Assembly: GCF_022179065.1 (NCBI RefSeq)
Contig: NZ_BPQD01000014.1
Location: 142,850 to 206,849, forward strand
Direction of reading: 5' to 3'
Source: Methylobacterium adhaesivum
Lineage (GTDB): Bacteria; Pseudomonadota; Alphaproteobacteria; Rhizobiales; Beijerinckiaceae
Length of the DNA: 64,000 nucleotides
Part shown: piece after piece, positions 18,932 to 28,692 of the stretch
Position numbering within the stretch: position 1 is the first letter of the stretch
Layout of the letters: each line of letters opens with the position of its first letter
Made by a program: the position numbers and the translations under genes
Notes under the pieces: generated by a model
Databases searched by the model: none
Told to the model about the DNA's origin: nothing
Seen by the model: the letters and a program-made list of their open reading frames with translations, nothing else

Positions 18932-20924
18932 GACGGCCTCCGGAAATCGTCACGGCTGATTCGACCGGAGAGGCATCCGGGGTAGAGGGGCCGATCATGC
19001 GTCGGAGGGTCGGACCGTCGAGGATGCGGGACTCGGCAAGGACGTGCGCTACGCGGTCGATCACGTCCGCGTTGGCTGCAACATGCGCCAAGGCCTGGGC
19101 ATAAAGGTCGGCGAGATCGCGCTCCACGACGGCCCTGAAGGCGGCGTCGGTCCGGACCAGGTCAAAGGCCTGTTCGTCCGTCGCGCGCATCGCGATATTC
19201 CCCCCGAGGCCCAGGGACGCGTGGCAGGACGCGACGGTGCGGGTCGCGATGCCGAGATCGGACGAAGGATGTCCTCCGGCGCCCGCGGAGACGCCACCCC
19301 AAAACTCGTCCGCCGCCCGACCGGCAAGGGTCGTCACAACGTAGGCATCGAGTTCGGCTCTCGTGGGCGAAGCCCCGCACAGCATGCGCGCACGCATGCT
19401 GCCTGCCATCGCACCGGTAGGAATGATCGAGACCTGAGAGACCTCGGACACGCGAAGGAGCTCAGACAGACAAGCGTGGCTCGATTCATGGCGGGCGGTC
19501 GCGAGGATCTCGGCCCAGGGTCGTACGTCTGGCGGGGCGATCTCGGCCAGCAGGTCCGATGCGGCCAGGGAACGTTCGGCGATGCGTGCGGTGCGCCGCG
19601 CCGCCTTCACCCATCCTGCGATCTCGGCACCCGTAGACCCGGCTCCCAGGGTGGCGAGGCCCGACAGGTCGAACCCTGGCAGGTCATCTCCGAGATGGTG
19701 CCGGAGGATGCCGGCGACCGCAGTGGCATCCGGTGGCATAATGGTGATGACGCGATTGAGCCGACCCGGCCGGATGAGCGCCTCATCCAAGGAAGAGGCA
19801 TGATTGGTCGCGCCGATGATCACCAGCTTTCCCGCATCACCAGAGACGGCGCTGTCGAGAGCTAGGAGAATATGCCCAACAATCGGAGCCCAGTAGTCTG
19901 CGTTCCGACCGAGGGCGGAGCGTCGGGGCAAACCGTCGAGTTCATCCAGAAGTAGTACCGCTGGACCGTTTGCAACCGCCTGGGCGAGCAGGGTATCGAC
20001 GAACTTGATGATTTCATTGATGTACCCGGCGGTCGAGGAGAACCAGTGCGCAACCGAAGTCGGAACGAGGGGCATTCCCAAGGACTTGGCTACAGAGCGC
20101 GCAAAGGATGTCTTTCCTAGTCCAGGAATACTTGCCAACACGACTGCGCGGTCGATCTGGCTCCAGGGGATCTCGCCCCGGCGCCATGACTCGACGTCGT
20201 CGACGAGCTTGATCGCCCATTCCTGTGCACCGCCCGCGTATCCATGAAGGTCACGAACGAGCGGAACGTCGTCGAGATGGGGATCGCCCATCGACCTGGA
20301 TCGCGTCATGGCAGTTAGCCGGCGGACGCAATCGACGGGGGAGGATTGGATGCGGATGGCGGTACAAAGGTCGTAGAACCCAAGTCCCGACGCGACCCTG
20401 GGCGGAAGCTTGCGCGGACGGCCCTTCGTGACCTCCAGGATCACGTTGGAGATGACCTTGTTGGACGGCGTGGTGATTTCGATGCGGATGTCGGCGCCTG
20501 CCACCAGCGCCGATGGCAGGTAGCGTTCCGGTGAGGTGCTGATCCCGCAAACGTTGTGGTTGGCACCAAGGTACCGACCGATTTCCTCGTTCCCGACCTC
20601 TGCGCGGTCCTGGAGCCTCGCACTGCCATTGCGAGCTACGATGTGGGGGAAGGGTCCGTGCCGCCTGATGGCCCGCTTGATCGGTTCGATCCAGTCGGCC
20701 GAGGGCACCTGAACGACGACGCCGACCGCCAGGAAACCCCGGATTCTGGCGCGGGCCCGGATCGGGAGCGCCTCTTCGAGGATCGCCCGGGCCAGGACAT
20801 CCGAAACCTGGCGGGATTGATGCGGTTCGAGTTCGTCCTCTTGGGCCCCGTCGAGAAATTCGTCGAGGCAGCCCTGCTGCTCGACCTTCGGGGGCTTCGT
20901 AAGCGATGGAGACTTCTTGGCCAT
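18924..20924 (-). CDS. soluble FtsH-like AAA+ zinc protease
   Basis: 666 residues. An N-terminal region of about 260 residues with no known motif and no membrane segment. Then an AAA+ ATPase: Walker A ASIPGLGKTSFARS, pore-loop-like WFSSTAGYINE, Walker B AVLLLDELDGLPRR, sensor and Arg-finger region GATNHASSLDEALIRPGRLN. The M41 peptidase domain follows with the zinc site HESSH in ATARHESSHACL, and the downstream SSDLGIATR fits the third-ligand motif of FtsH. ATP-driven degradation of proteins is inferred. Unlike FtsH it lacks the two N-terminal membrane helices, so it should act in the cytosol. Its partner is the overlapping 81-aa gene. Confidence 0.85.
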   Translation of the reverse strand: MAKKSPSLTKPPKVEQQGCLDEFLDGAQEDELEPHQSRQVSDVLARAILEEALPIRARARIRGFLAVGVVVQVPSADWIEPIKRAIRRHGPFPHIVARNGSARLQDRAEVGNEEIGRYLGANHNVCGISTSPERYLPSALVAGADIRIEITTPSNKVISNVILEVTKGRPRKLPPRVASGLGFYDLCTAIRIQSSPVDCVRRLTAMTRSRSMGDPHLDDVPLVRDLHGYAGGAQEWAIKLVDDVESWRRGEIPWSQIDRAVVLASIPGLGKTSFARSVAKSLGMPLVPTSVAHWFSSTAGYINEIIKFVDTLLAQAVANGPAVLLLDELDGLPRRSALGRNADYWAPIVGHILLALDSAVSGDAGKLVIIGATNHASSLDEALIRPGRLNRVITIMPPDATAVAGILRHHLGDDLPGFDLSGLATLGAGSTGAEIAGWVKAARRTARIAERSLAASDLLAEIAPPDVRPWAEILATARHESSHACLSELLRVSEVSQVSIIPTGAMAGSMRARMLCGASPTRAELDAYVVTTLAGRAADEFWGGVSAGAGGHPSSDLGIATRTVASCHASLGLGGNIAMRATDEQAFDLVRTDAAFRAVVERDLADLYAQALAHVAANADVIDRVAHVLAESRILDGPTLRRMIGPSTPDASPVESAVTISGGRHE

Positions 20925-21405
20925 GAATGCCTCGCGTCACGAGGCGGCCGGGCTCGCGTCATGGCGCGCCGGTCAGGCCTCGTAAAGTGTTTCCGGGATG
21001 GGCGCTGATCTGCCTGTCGGCAGCAGGGCTATCCCTATGAGGCAGCGGTGAGCGGTCACGGGCTGAACCTTGGCGGGGGACGTGTGCGCGGATGGTCGAA
21101 CCCGCGATATCGGGAACGAACGAAGAACGCATAAGGAGTGAACGACCCGAAGGTCAAGCCGGATTGGGCGTAATCCGATGTCCGGGCGCTTCCTCCTTGG
21201 CGGCAACTGTGGATCCGTGTGGACGGTTAAGAAGTCCTTATCGCCGAGCGCCCCCTACAAGCCTCAGGGCGTCCGGCGCAACCTTTGGGATCGGATATGA
21301 TAGCCTGAAGCGTGCAGCGCGCGTCGCCGTGGTTATCGAGCGTCGAACTGTGCATGCCGGAGGCTTCTACCGCTCCAGGAACGCGTCGGTAGCCGGTACG
21401 TCCGC
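20925..21405. other. gene-free gap
   Basis: About 480 bp between the start of the FtsH-like gene and the stop of the DUF2326 ATPase gene, both on the minus strand. Frames here are Arg/Ser/Pro-rich shadows. It must hold the promoter of the protease gene (near 20925-21060). No terminator or repeat recognised. Confidence 0.4.
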
Positions 21406-23186
21406 TCACCTCGCGTCGAACCGGATTCCGAACAGGCCGCCGGTCTCGTCGTCGGACAGGCGTGGTCGGAGCACGGCAGCGTCGAGGTCGATTTCGCTTC
21501 CGAGGTCGAGGACGTCGAGCACTTCCGAGTTCAGGGCGATGATGTATTGCCCGCCCCGAGACACGGTCGTTCGGTGGCCGAGGGCGATGGCGGTGCGAAC
21601 CTGGCGGGGGTCAACGCCGTCGAAAAGGTGGCTGTCGTGGACGAGGAGCCCAGGACCTCCGTTGAACCGTTCCGCGGCGGTCTCGTAGAGCATCAGGTCG
21701 AAGCAGAAGATCTCCATGCGGTCGATCCCGCCCCGGTTCCCGTCGCCCTGGATGCTGATGCGGAACTCAGGCCCCTTGGGCGTCGCCTCGACGATGAGGT
21801 TGCCGTACCGGTCGTCGTAGAGCTCGGTGATCGATCGGTCGATCATGAGGGTGGCCGAACGAAGGGCATCGCCCCGCTCCCGATGATCGGCCTGGAGACG
21901 TTGCAGGAGGGATGCGCGCTCCTGCAGCAGCAGGGACTTTTTGCCTTCGAGGACTTCCGCGTTCCTGAGCTTTTCGCGCAGGAGCTCGACCTCGCTGCCG
22001 AGGGTGCCGATCTCCTCGGCCATCATCGTGAAATCTTCCAGAGCGCCCTTGCCGGCTATTTCGGCCATGATCGCGCCCTGGCTCTCGTCCAGAGCGGTCA
22101 TCTCGGCGTCGACCAAGGCCAAGCCCGCGCGGGTTTCCGAGATCTGCCCCCCGAGATGGACGCGGCGATTCTCGGAAACCGACCTCTGGAAGCTCGCGAC
22201 GTCGTCCATCTTGGCCAGGACGATGCCGGGCAACTGGACGTCGGCGGCGCGGTAGAGGCGTTCGAGGGCGGCGTATTCCGGGGCCCTTTCCTCGGCGACC
22301 GCCGCCTCAAGGTGGGCGATGGTCTGAAGTGCGCGCATACGCTCGAAGCCGAGCGACTGGATGCGGCGTCGGGCGGTCGCGGCTTCCGCGGCGCGTTCCC
22401 GGTAATTCTCGGCGACCTCGAACGCGGCGATGGCGGCCCTGAGGCGTTCGATCCTGGCCTCGATCCTCTGGATCTCGGGCCGGATCTCCCCGACGCTTCC
22501 AAACAGCTTGCCGAAGGCGCCTTCCTTGATCGCCTTCCGTAGGTCGGCCAGGGCGGCGGTGGAAACCTTAAGCTGTTCGATGGCCCGCGGGATGCGCCAG
22601 TCCAGGCCGATGAGGTAGGACAGGTTGACTTGCCAGTCGTAGGCGTTCTGCTTCTCGTGCTGGCGTACAGGCACAGCGAACGCGCCTCCGGCGTTGCGGC
22701 GGATGAAGTAGCTTACGAGCGAGCGGAAGCCCGGCACAAAGGATTGCTCGAACTCGGTGCCCTTTGGGTCCCTGGGCAGGTCAAACCAGTAGTGGCCGAG
22801 GATCTCGCGCCACCGCTCCACGGGAAGGTAGACCGCCCCCGACTTGTCCCGCGTCAGCGGGGCGGCGATCTTGGCGGCATCCTCCTCCAGGAGAAGTATC
22901 CGGTTTGCGTCGGCACCGCTGCGCGACACGGTGATTTCATGATGACCGAGCCGGAGTCTGGCGTGGAACGTGAACGCGACAAGGCGGGCGACTGGAAGAT
23001 CGACGACTTCCCGGCGGCCGAGCCAAGCAGGAAGTGCATGACCTCGATCACGCTGGTCTTGCCGGCGCTGTTGCGGGTCTGCCTTTCCGTGGACGCGTCG
23101 GTACGGTCGGCGAGGACGACGTTGAGACCTTCGTGGAAGGTGAGCCCCTTGAAGCCCGGAAGGTCGCTGGTGAGGGATAGGATCAT
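21406..23186 (-). pseudogene. ABC-3C-type ATPase with DUF2326 domain, frameshifted
   Basis: Two reading frames make one protein of about 593 residues. The start (MILSLTSDLPGFKGL) carries the Walker A TRNSAGKTSVIEV. The second frame holds a long coiled-coil region and a C-terminal DUF2326 ATPase half with IFCFDLMLYE and LLVHDSHLFDGVDPRQ. The gene length is 1781 nt, one short of a multiple of three. Reading on the minus strand, the frame breaks near 22975-22981, where CTTGTCGCGTTCACG would need one more base to give the expected ALSRFTFHARLRLGHHEITV. This is either a real 1-nt deletion or a sequencing error. Its start overlaps the stop of the middle-component gene. Confidence 0.8.
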
Positions 23187-23437
23187 GGCTTGCGCTCGGC
23201 CCGGACGAGCAGGCCCTCGTCGTTCAGGTCGAGGGCGCCAAGGGCCCTGAGCAGGCACATGGCCAGCACGAACCAGTCGAACGGCAGCACGGCGCTGTCG
23301 GGGCGCGAGGCGCGGTTCTTCCGTACCCCGTCCCACGCCTCGGAAACGGTCATCGGTCGGGTGAGGACTTCGAGGATGTCCGCGCCGACGCCGATGAGGG
23401 CCCGATCCTGGCTGAGATGTTTGCTCGGCAGGATCAT
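23183..23437 (-). CDS. ABC-3C middle component
   Basis: 84 residues (MILPSKHLSQDRALIG...). Small helical proteins with a phrase like LPFDWFVLAMCLLRALGAL located between a CTD-type protein and a DUF2326 ATPase are the middle components of ABC-three-component systems. ATG/TGA overlaps exist on both sides (23434-23437 and 23183-23186), showing tight operon coupling. It probably links the ATPase to the nuclease-like partner. Confidence 0.75.
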   Translation of the reverse strand: MILPSKHLSQDRALIGVGADILEVLTRPMTVSEAWDGVRKNRASRPDSAVLPFDWFVLAMCLLRALGALDLNDEGLLVRAERKP

Positions 23438-24381
23438 CCGAACACCCCTTCGTCGACAACTTTGTCCTTGAAGATGGTGCACCGGACGAAGAGGTAGGAG
23501 AGCAAGCTCCAGGCGGCCACGTCCATCTCGACCGCGACCGGACCGTGGCCGACGATGTTGCCGTAAAGCTTCATCATGATGTCATCGGGTTCGAGGCCCT
23601 GGAGGTCGAGATCGACGTACTGTCGCCTGAACTCGTTGGCGATGGTCATCGCCATCAGCGGGACCGGGTGGCCCTCGATCTCCCTCTTTACGATGCGCTC
23701 GTTCAGGCCGCCCATGGCGATCTTACGCTGGATGGCGCCCGACAAGCCGTTCGTCCGGAGCTTGCCAACCGGCACGTCACGTCGCTCGTCGTCTTCCGGC
23801 AGTTCCTCAAGGGTACCCTGGGCGATGGCATCGATGACGGCGACCACCTCAGGAGCCTGGATATTGCGGAAGTCCTCGGCCGTTACCTCGCGTCCGAGCA
23901 GGCCGGTCACCTGGTAGGACTCCAAGGACATGATGTGGGCCTCGAAGGTCGCCCAGCCGAAGACCGCGATACGGTGATGCGGGTTGGCGGCCTGCAGCGC
24001 GTCGATCCGGGCAAGCGGCGTCGTGCCCATCCCGAGGATGAAGTTGTTGACGATGTGCCAGACCTTCATGTCGGGCCAATGCCCTGCCGCTCCGACGTAG
24101 TCCTCGTCGATCTTGGCCGCCAGTCGGGCATTCACGGCCTTGACCTTCGCACCGCCGTTCTCGGCCCCGTAGCACTGGAAGATCTCGTGCCCGGGGCGAA
24201 GGTAACCATCGCACTTCCGATCACCGAGCGAGCCCTCAAGCGCGGGCCTCATGAAGGCGTCGGGGTGACGGAGTTCCATCATCCGACAGAAGAACTCCTG
24301 GAAGTGGTTGCCGGTCAGGCGCCGCAGCGTGAGCTCCAGCATGTCCGAGAGGGCGAGCCGTTGCTCAGGAGGGATCGGCAT
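23434..24381 (-). CDS. ABC-3C effector-type protein, PD-(D/E)XK-like N-terminus
   Basis: 315 residues from MPIPPEQRLALSD. The segment at residues 25-75 (NHFQEFFCRMM, GSLGDRKCDGYL, HEIFQCYGAE) resembles the restriction-endonuclease-like fold with Asp, Glu and Gln in the catalytic positions. The C-terminal part is helical and would contact the middle component. First gene of a three-gene operon with 4-nt overlaps. ABC-3C systems are predicted conflict/defence modules in which DNA sensing by the ATPase triggers the effector; that role is known for the class, not shown here. A later start at MLELTLRRLTG is possible. Confidence 0.7.
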   Translation of the reverse strand: MPIPPEQRLALSDMLELTLRRLTGNHFQEFFCRMMELRHPDAFMRPALEGSLGDRKCDGYLRPGHEIFQCYGAENGGAKVKAVNARLAAKIDEDYVGAAGHWPDMKVWHIVNNFILGMGTTPLARIDALQAANPHHRIAVFGWATFEAHIMSLESYQVTGLLGREVTAEDFRNIQAPEVVAVIDAIAQGTLEELPEDDERRDVPVGKLRTNGLSGAIQRKIAMGGLNERIVKREIEGHPVPLMAMTIANEFRRQYVDLDLQGLEPDDIMMKLYGNIVGHGPVAVEMDVAAWSLLSYLFVRCTIFKDKVVDEGVFG

Positions 24382-24651
24382 GGCTGCGTTCGTACAATCA
24401 CGGGCGGATTCGTTGGGGGTCAAGCGTAGCAGCCGGCGTTGAAACCCGCGAGCGCGGGATACACCGACGGGCGGGATGACGGCCATTCCCGTGGATCTCG
24501 TCGGACGAACCCTTGCGAAGGGACGCAAGCGGTGCGATCGACACTGCGCAACAGGAGCGCCGAGCCGATGAAAACCAGGGACGTCCACCCTTCCCGCTGA
24601 CTTCGGAGCGCTGCGTCCCGTACGAGGCCTCCGTCATTTCGGAGGCAAAGA

Positions 24652-25206
24652 ATGCCTAGGACGCTCTTCTGCGCGGACACCCATTTCGGCCATCGAAGCC
24701 TGCTCAGTTCCCGCATGGCTCGCCCCCGTCCGTTCGAGACCATCGAGGCGCATGACGAGGCCTTGGTCGCCGCCTGGAACAAGGCCGTCCGACCCGACGA
24801 CATCGTCTGGCACCTCGGGGACTTCGCCTACCGGTGCAGCCTCGACTACGCCGCCTCCATTCGGGCGCGCCTACACGGCCGCATTCATCTGGTCCGGGGC
24901 AACCATGATTTCGGGCTGGGCGAGCGTCTCGAATGGGCGGGACCCGTCGTCGACGTCCAAAGGGTCTTCGTCCAGGACCCGGGCATGCCCCGGCGGGTCG
25001 CCCTGTGGGTGAGCCACTATTCGCACGTGACGTGGCCCCATGCCTGGCACGGCGACCTTCACGTCTATGGCCACTCCCACGGCAGCATTCCGGCGACCCG
25101 GGCGAGCCTCGACGTCGGCGTTGATTGCTGGGAGTGGGCTCCGGTCACGTTGATCCGGATCATGGAAAGGATGGCGGAAGCCCCGGCATCCCCCCCGTCA
25201 GGCTGA
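24652..25206 (+). CDS. calcineurin-like metallophosphoesterase
   Basis: 184 residues containing the full two-metal set: FCADTHFGH, WHLGDFAY, LVRGNHDFG, VSHYSH and VYGHSHG. It is a compact cytosolic phosphoesterase of the type often called phosphoesterase or metallophosphoesterase; the substrate is unknown. It is the only plus-strand gene between the ABC-3C operon and arsH, and its neighbours do not suggest a pathway. Its own promoter must lie in 24382-24651. Confidence 0.88.
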   Translation: MPRTLFCADTHFGHRSLLSSRMARPRPFETIEAHDEALVAAWNKAVRPDDIVWHLGDFAYRCSLDYAASIRARLHGRIHLVRGNHDFGLGERLEWAGPVVDVQRVFVQDPGMPRRVALWVSHYSHVTWPHAWHGDLHVYGHSHGSIPATRASLDVGVDCWEWAPVTLIRIMERMAEAPASPPSG

Positions 25207-25245
25207 TGTCACGCACGAGATAGGCGGCCCATCCGTCCAACCCGG

Positions 25246-25998
25246 TCACGAAGGTCGTTTTACGAACCCGATGTCGACCGCCACGGCCTTGAGGCGCTCA
25301 GGCTCGCGCTCTTTCCGTTCGGAGTAGCGGTCGACGAGATAGGAGGAACGCTCGCGGGTCAGGAGCGTGAACCTGACCAGTTCCTCACAGACGTCGACCA
25401 CCCGGTCGTAGAGCGGCCCCGGCTTCATCCGACCGGCGTCATCGAACTCCTTGTAGGCCATGGGTACCGAGGACTGGTTGGGGATGGTGATCATCCGCAT
25501 CCAGCGCCCGAGGATGCGTAGGCCGTTGACGGCGTTGAACGACTGCGAACCGCCCGAGACCTGCATCACCGCTAGGGTCCGGCCTTGTGTCGGGCGCACC
25601 GAGCCCTCCGACAGGGGGAGCCAGTCGATTTGGCTCTTGATCACCCCGGTCATGTTGCCGTGACGCTCGGGACTGACCCAGATATGCCCCTCGGACCAGA
25701 TCGAGAGGTCGCGCAGTTCCTGGACCTTGGGGTGGTCGGCGGTCGCGTCGTCAGGCAACGGCAGGCCGTGCGCGTCGTAGATCCGCACCTCGCCGCCCAT
25801 CGCCTCCAGGAGGCGTGCGGCCTCGTAGGCTAGGAAGCGGCTGAACGACCGCTCCCGGAGCGAGCCATACAGGATCAGGAAGCGTGGGGCGTGGGTGAAC
25901 GGTGCCTGCACCTGCAGGTCGGTCGCCGTCGGCACTACGAAGTGCCCCTCGCTGATGTTGGGCATTCCGTCGGCGAAGAGCTGTTGGGGCTTGTCCAA
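25246..25998 (-). CDS. arsH: ArsH NADPH-dependent FMN reductase / organoarsenical oxidase
   Basis: 250 residues. Flavodoxin-like fold with the FMN-binding [19 protein letters not shown], followed by [18 protein letters not shown], which is diagnostic of ArsH. ArsH oxidises trivalent organoarsenicals and produces H2O2. It is divergent from arsR across 47 bp, a standard ars arrangement. The start chosen is [11 protein letters not shown]; an internal ATG 12 codons later is also possible. Confidence 0.93.
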   Translation of the reverse strand: MDKPQQLFADGMPNISEGHFVVPTATDLQVQAPFTHAPRFLILYGSLRERSFSRFLAYEAARLLEAMGGEVRIYDAHGLPLPDDATADHPKVQELRDLSIWSEGHIWVSPERHGNMTGVIKSQIDWLPLSEGSVRPTQGRTLAVMQVSGGSQSFNAVNGLRILGRWMRMITIPNQSSVPMAYKEFDDAGRMKPGPLYDRVVDVCEELVRFTLLTRERSSYLVDRYSERKEREPERLKAVAVDIGFVKRPS

Positions 25999-26045
25999 GA
26001 CGTTTCGTTCCTCTACGTTTCAATGATGGTTGAGATATTGACATC
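25999..26045. promoter_or_regulatory. arsH / arsR divergent promoter and probable ArsR operator
   Basis: A 47-bp AT-rich spacer between the divergent genes. It contains TCAATGATGGTTGA (an imperfect inverted repeat, TCAA...TTGA) followed by TATTGAC just before the arsR start. ArsR-type repressors bind such sites and release on As(III) binding. Assigned from position and the short dyad. Confidence 0.5.
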
Positions 26046-26408
26046 ATGATGGACGAACGGCAAGCCGTCGCCGCCTTTGCAGCCCTCGGCCAGGAGCACC
26101 GCCTGCGCGTCGTACGCCAACTCGTGACCGCCGGCCCCGAAGGCATGGCGGCCGGCGCGCTGGCCGAGGCGGTCGGCGTGTCAGGGACCAACCTGTCGTT
26201 CCACCTCAAGGAGCTCTCGCATTCCGGGCTGGTCACGTCCCGGCGCGAGGGTCGCTCGATCATCTACAGCGCGGCCTACCCGGACCTGTCGGAACTCATC
26301 CAGTTCCTGATGCGCGATTGCTGTCAGGGGCGTCCCGAGGTCTGCGCCCCCGCCGTCGCGGCCCTGGCCGCCTGCTGCTTGCCCACCGGAGACACCGCCC
26401 ATGCCTGA
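26046..26408 (+). CDS. arsR: ArsR-family arsenic-responsive repressor
   Basis: 120 residues. Winged-helix DNA-binding domain with GVSGTNLSFHLKELSHSGLV (recognition helix) and the wing SRREGRSIIYS. The C-terminus has MRDCCQGRPEVC and ACC cysteines, fitting an As(III)-binding site of the type located C-terminally in some ArsR proteins. First gene of the operon arsR-arsC-arsC2-arsB-MFS; its stop lies 8 nt inside arsC. Confidence 0.93.
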   Translation: MMDERQAVAAFAALGQEHRLRVVRQLVTAGPEGMAAGALAEAVGVSGTNLSFHLKELSHSGLVTSRREGRSIIYSAAYPDLSELIQFLMRDCCQGRPEVCAPAVAALAACCLPTGDTAHA

Positions 26409-26928
26409 TCGCGTCTACAACGTCCTGTTCCTCTGCACCGGCAACTCCGCTCGCTCGATCCTGGCGGAGGCCATGCTCAACAAGGAGGGCCAGGGACGCT
26501 TCCGGGCCTTCTCCGCCGGCAGCCAGCCCAAGGCAGACGTGAACCCGCTCGCCGTTCAGGTTCTGAGCGAGACGGAGTACCCGACTGAGGGGCTGCGCTC
26601 GAAGTCCTGGGACGAGTTCGCCCGCCCCGACGCGCCGGTCATGGATTTCGTCTTCACGGTCTGTGACAACGCCGCCGGCGAGGCTTGCCCGTACTGGCCC
26701 GGCCAGCCGGTGACGGCGCACTGGGGCATCGAGGATCCCGCCTCGGTCGAGGGCACGGACCTGGAGCGCAAGACAGCCTTCGTAACTGCGCAGCGCTACC
26801 TCAAGAACCGCATCTCGGCCTTCGTAGCGTTGCCGCTGGCCAGCCTCGATGGGGTCGCCCTGTCCGCCAAGGTGCGCGAGATCGGCCAGCAGGCCGGCGC
26901 CACCTCACCCCGCCCGGAGGTCGCGTGA
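26401..26928 (+). CDS. arsC: arsenate reductase, low-molecular-weight phosphatase type
   Basis: 175 residues. The P-loop CTGNSARS (CX5R) at residues 12-19 and the phosphatase-like fold define the thioredoxin-coupled ArsC family, which reduces arsenate to arsenite. Further cysteines include TVCDNAAGEACPYW, as in this family. It is translationally coupled to arsR (overlap) and to the next arsenate reductase (ATG within its stop). The thioredoxin dependence links it to trxB, also carried by this island. Confidence 0.93.
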   Translation: MPDRVYNVLFLCTGNSARSILAEAMLNKEGQGRFRAFSAGSQPKADVNPLAVQVLSETEYPTEGLRSKSWDEFARPDAPVMDFVFTVCDNAAGEACPYWPGQPVTAHWGIEDPASVEGTDLERKTAFVTAQRYLKNRISAFVALPLASLDGVALSAKVREIGQQAGATSPRPEVA

Positions 26929-27353
26929 TGGACGTCGTCATCTACCACAACCCGGATTGCGGCACGTCCCGCAACACCCTGGCCCTGATCCGCAACGCCG
27001 GCATCGAGCCGCATGTGGTCGAGTACCTCAAGACGCCGCCGAACCGGATCCTGGTTCGCCAGCTCGCCGAGCGTGCCGGCGTCTCGATCCGTGACCTCCT
27101 GCGCGAGAAGGGCACGCCCTACAGTGAGCTCGGCCTTGCCGACGAGAGCCTGACGGACGACCAGCTTCTCGATGCCATCGCCGAGCACCCGATCCTGCTG
27201 AACCGCCCCCTGGTGGTGAGCCCGAAGGGTGTCACCCTGTGCCGCCCCTCCGAGGCGGTCCTCGATCTCCTCCCGGCCCAGCAGGGCGAGTTCGTGAAGG
27301 AAGATGGCGAGCGCGTCATCGACGAGCACGGGCGCCGCGTCGCCACCGCCTGA
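26928..27353 (+). CDS. arsC: arsenate reductase, glutaredoxin type
   Basis: 141 residues. It begins MDVVIYHNPDCGTSRNTLAL, with the single active Cys in the CGTSRN motif of the glutaredoxin-dependent ArsC family. The PLVVSPKGVTLCRPSE segment supplies the conserved Arg region. It uses glutathione/glutaredoxin rather than thioredoxin, so the operon encodes two non-homologous routes from As(V) to As(III). The start at 26928 overlaps the previous stop (GTGATG). Confidence 0.94.
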   Translation: MDVVIYHNPDCGTSRNTLALIRNAGIEPHVVEYLKTPPNRILVRQLAERAGVSIRDLLREKGTPYSELGLADESLTDDQLLDAIAEHPILLNRPLVVSPKGVTLCRPSEAVLDLLPAQQGEFVKEDGERVIDEHGRRVATA

Positions 27354-27389
27354 TCCACTCCGCGTACCCAAGAACAAGAAACGGTCCCG

Positions 27390-28685
27390 ATGCTTGCGCT
27401 CGCCATCTTCGTGGTCACCCTCGTCTTCGTCATCTGGCAGCCGAAGGGGTTCGGGATCGGGTGGAGCGCGCTGATCGGGGCCGCCGTGGCGCTGGTCACG
27501 GGGGTCATCAGCCCCGGTGACATCCCGGTGGTCTGGCACATCGTCTGGGACGCCACCTTCACCTTCGTCGCACTCATCATCATCTCGCTGCTCCTCGACG
27601 AGGCCGGCTTCTTTCACTGGGCGGCGCTCCACATCGCCCGCTGGGGCGGGGGCCGCGGGCGCTTGCTATTCCCGCTGGTGATCCTGCTCGGTGCAGCCAT
27701 CGCCGCGGTGTTCGCCAATGACGGCGCGGCCCTGCTGCTCACCCCCATCGTCCTCGCGATCCTGCTCCGGCTGAACTTCAAGCCGGCCGCCGCCCTGGCC
27801 TTCATCGTCGCCTGCGGGTTCGTCGCGGACTCGACGAGCCTGCCCCTGGTGATCTCGAACCTCGTCAACATCGTCTCAGCGAACTTCTTCGACATCTCCT
27901 TCAGCCGATACGCCGCTGTGATGGTGCCGGTGAACCTCGTCTCGCTGGCCGCGACCCTGGTGGTGCTGTGGCTGTTCTACCGGCGCGACCTTCCGGCCAC
28001 GTACCCGGTGGCCGAGCTCGAAGCGCCCCACCACGCGATCAAGGATCCGCTGGTCTTCCGGGCGGCCTTCCCGCTCCTCGGGCTGCTGCTGGTCGCCTAC
28101 TTCGTGACGGCGCCGTTCGGCGTGCCAGTCTCGGTGGTCACTTGCGCCGGCGCACTGGTCTTGCTGGGGCTGGCCAACCGCAGCCGCGTCATTCCCATCC
28201 GCAAGGTCCTGACGGGGGCCCCCTGGCAGATCGTGCTGTTCAGCCTCGGCATGTACCTCGTGGTCTACGGCCTGAAGAACGCCGGCCTGACCGACTACTT
28301 GGCGCAGACGCTCGTCTGGCTCTCGGGCCATGGTCCGTTCGTCGCCACCATCGGCACCGGGTTCGCCGCCGCCATCCTGTCCTCGGTCATGAACAACATG
28401 CCGAGCGTGCTCGTGGGTGCGCTCTCCATCCAGCAGGCTCCGGATCTCTCGCCCCTGATGCGCGAGCTCATGGTCTACGCCAACGTCATCGGCTGCGACC
28501 TCGGCCCGAAGTTCACGCCCATCGGGAGTCTGGCGACCCTGCTCTGGCTGCACGTCCTCGACACCAAGGGCCAGCACATCACCTGGGGTCAGTACATGCG
28601 GGTGGGTCTGGTCATCACCCCGCCCGTGCTGCTCGTCACCCTGGCGGCCCTGGCGCTATGGCTACCGATGCTTGGGGCTCGGTAG
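27390..28685 (+). CDS. arsB: ArsB-type arsenite efflux permease
   Basis: 431 residues with about 11 membrane segments. [17 protein letters not shown] near residue 110 and the later [13 protein letters not shown] and [20 protein letters not shown] are typical of the ArsB/ion-transporter superfamily. It exports arsenite using the proton motive force (no ArsA ATPase is present). Located 36 bp after the glutaredoxin-type arsC. Confidence 0.92.
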   Translation: MLALAIFVVTLVFVIWQPKGFGIGWSALIGAAVALVTGVISPGDIPVVWHIVWDATFTFVALIIISLLLDEAGFFHWAALHIARWGGGRGRLLFPLVILLGAAIAAVFANDGAALLLTPIVLAILLRLNFKPAAALAFIVACGFVADSTSLPLVISNLVNIVSANFFDISFSRYAAVMVPVNLVSLAATLVVLWLFYRRDLPATYPVAELEAPHHAIKDPLVFRAAFPLLGLLLVAYFVTAPFGVPVSVVTCAGALVLLGLANRSRVIPIRKVLTGAPWQIVLFSLGMYLVVYGLKNAGLTDYLAQTLVWLSGHGPFVATIGTGFAAAILSSVMNNMPSVLVGALSIQQAPDLSPLMRELMVYANVIGCDLGPKFTPIGSLATLLWLHVLDTKGQHITWGQYMRVGLVITPPVLLVTLAALALWLPMLGAR

Positions 28686-28692
28686 CGCAGCG

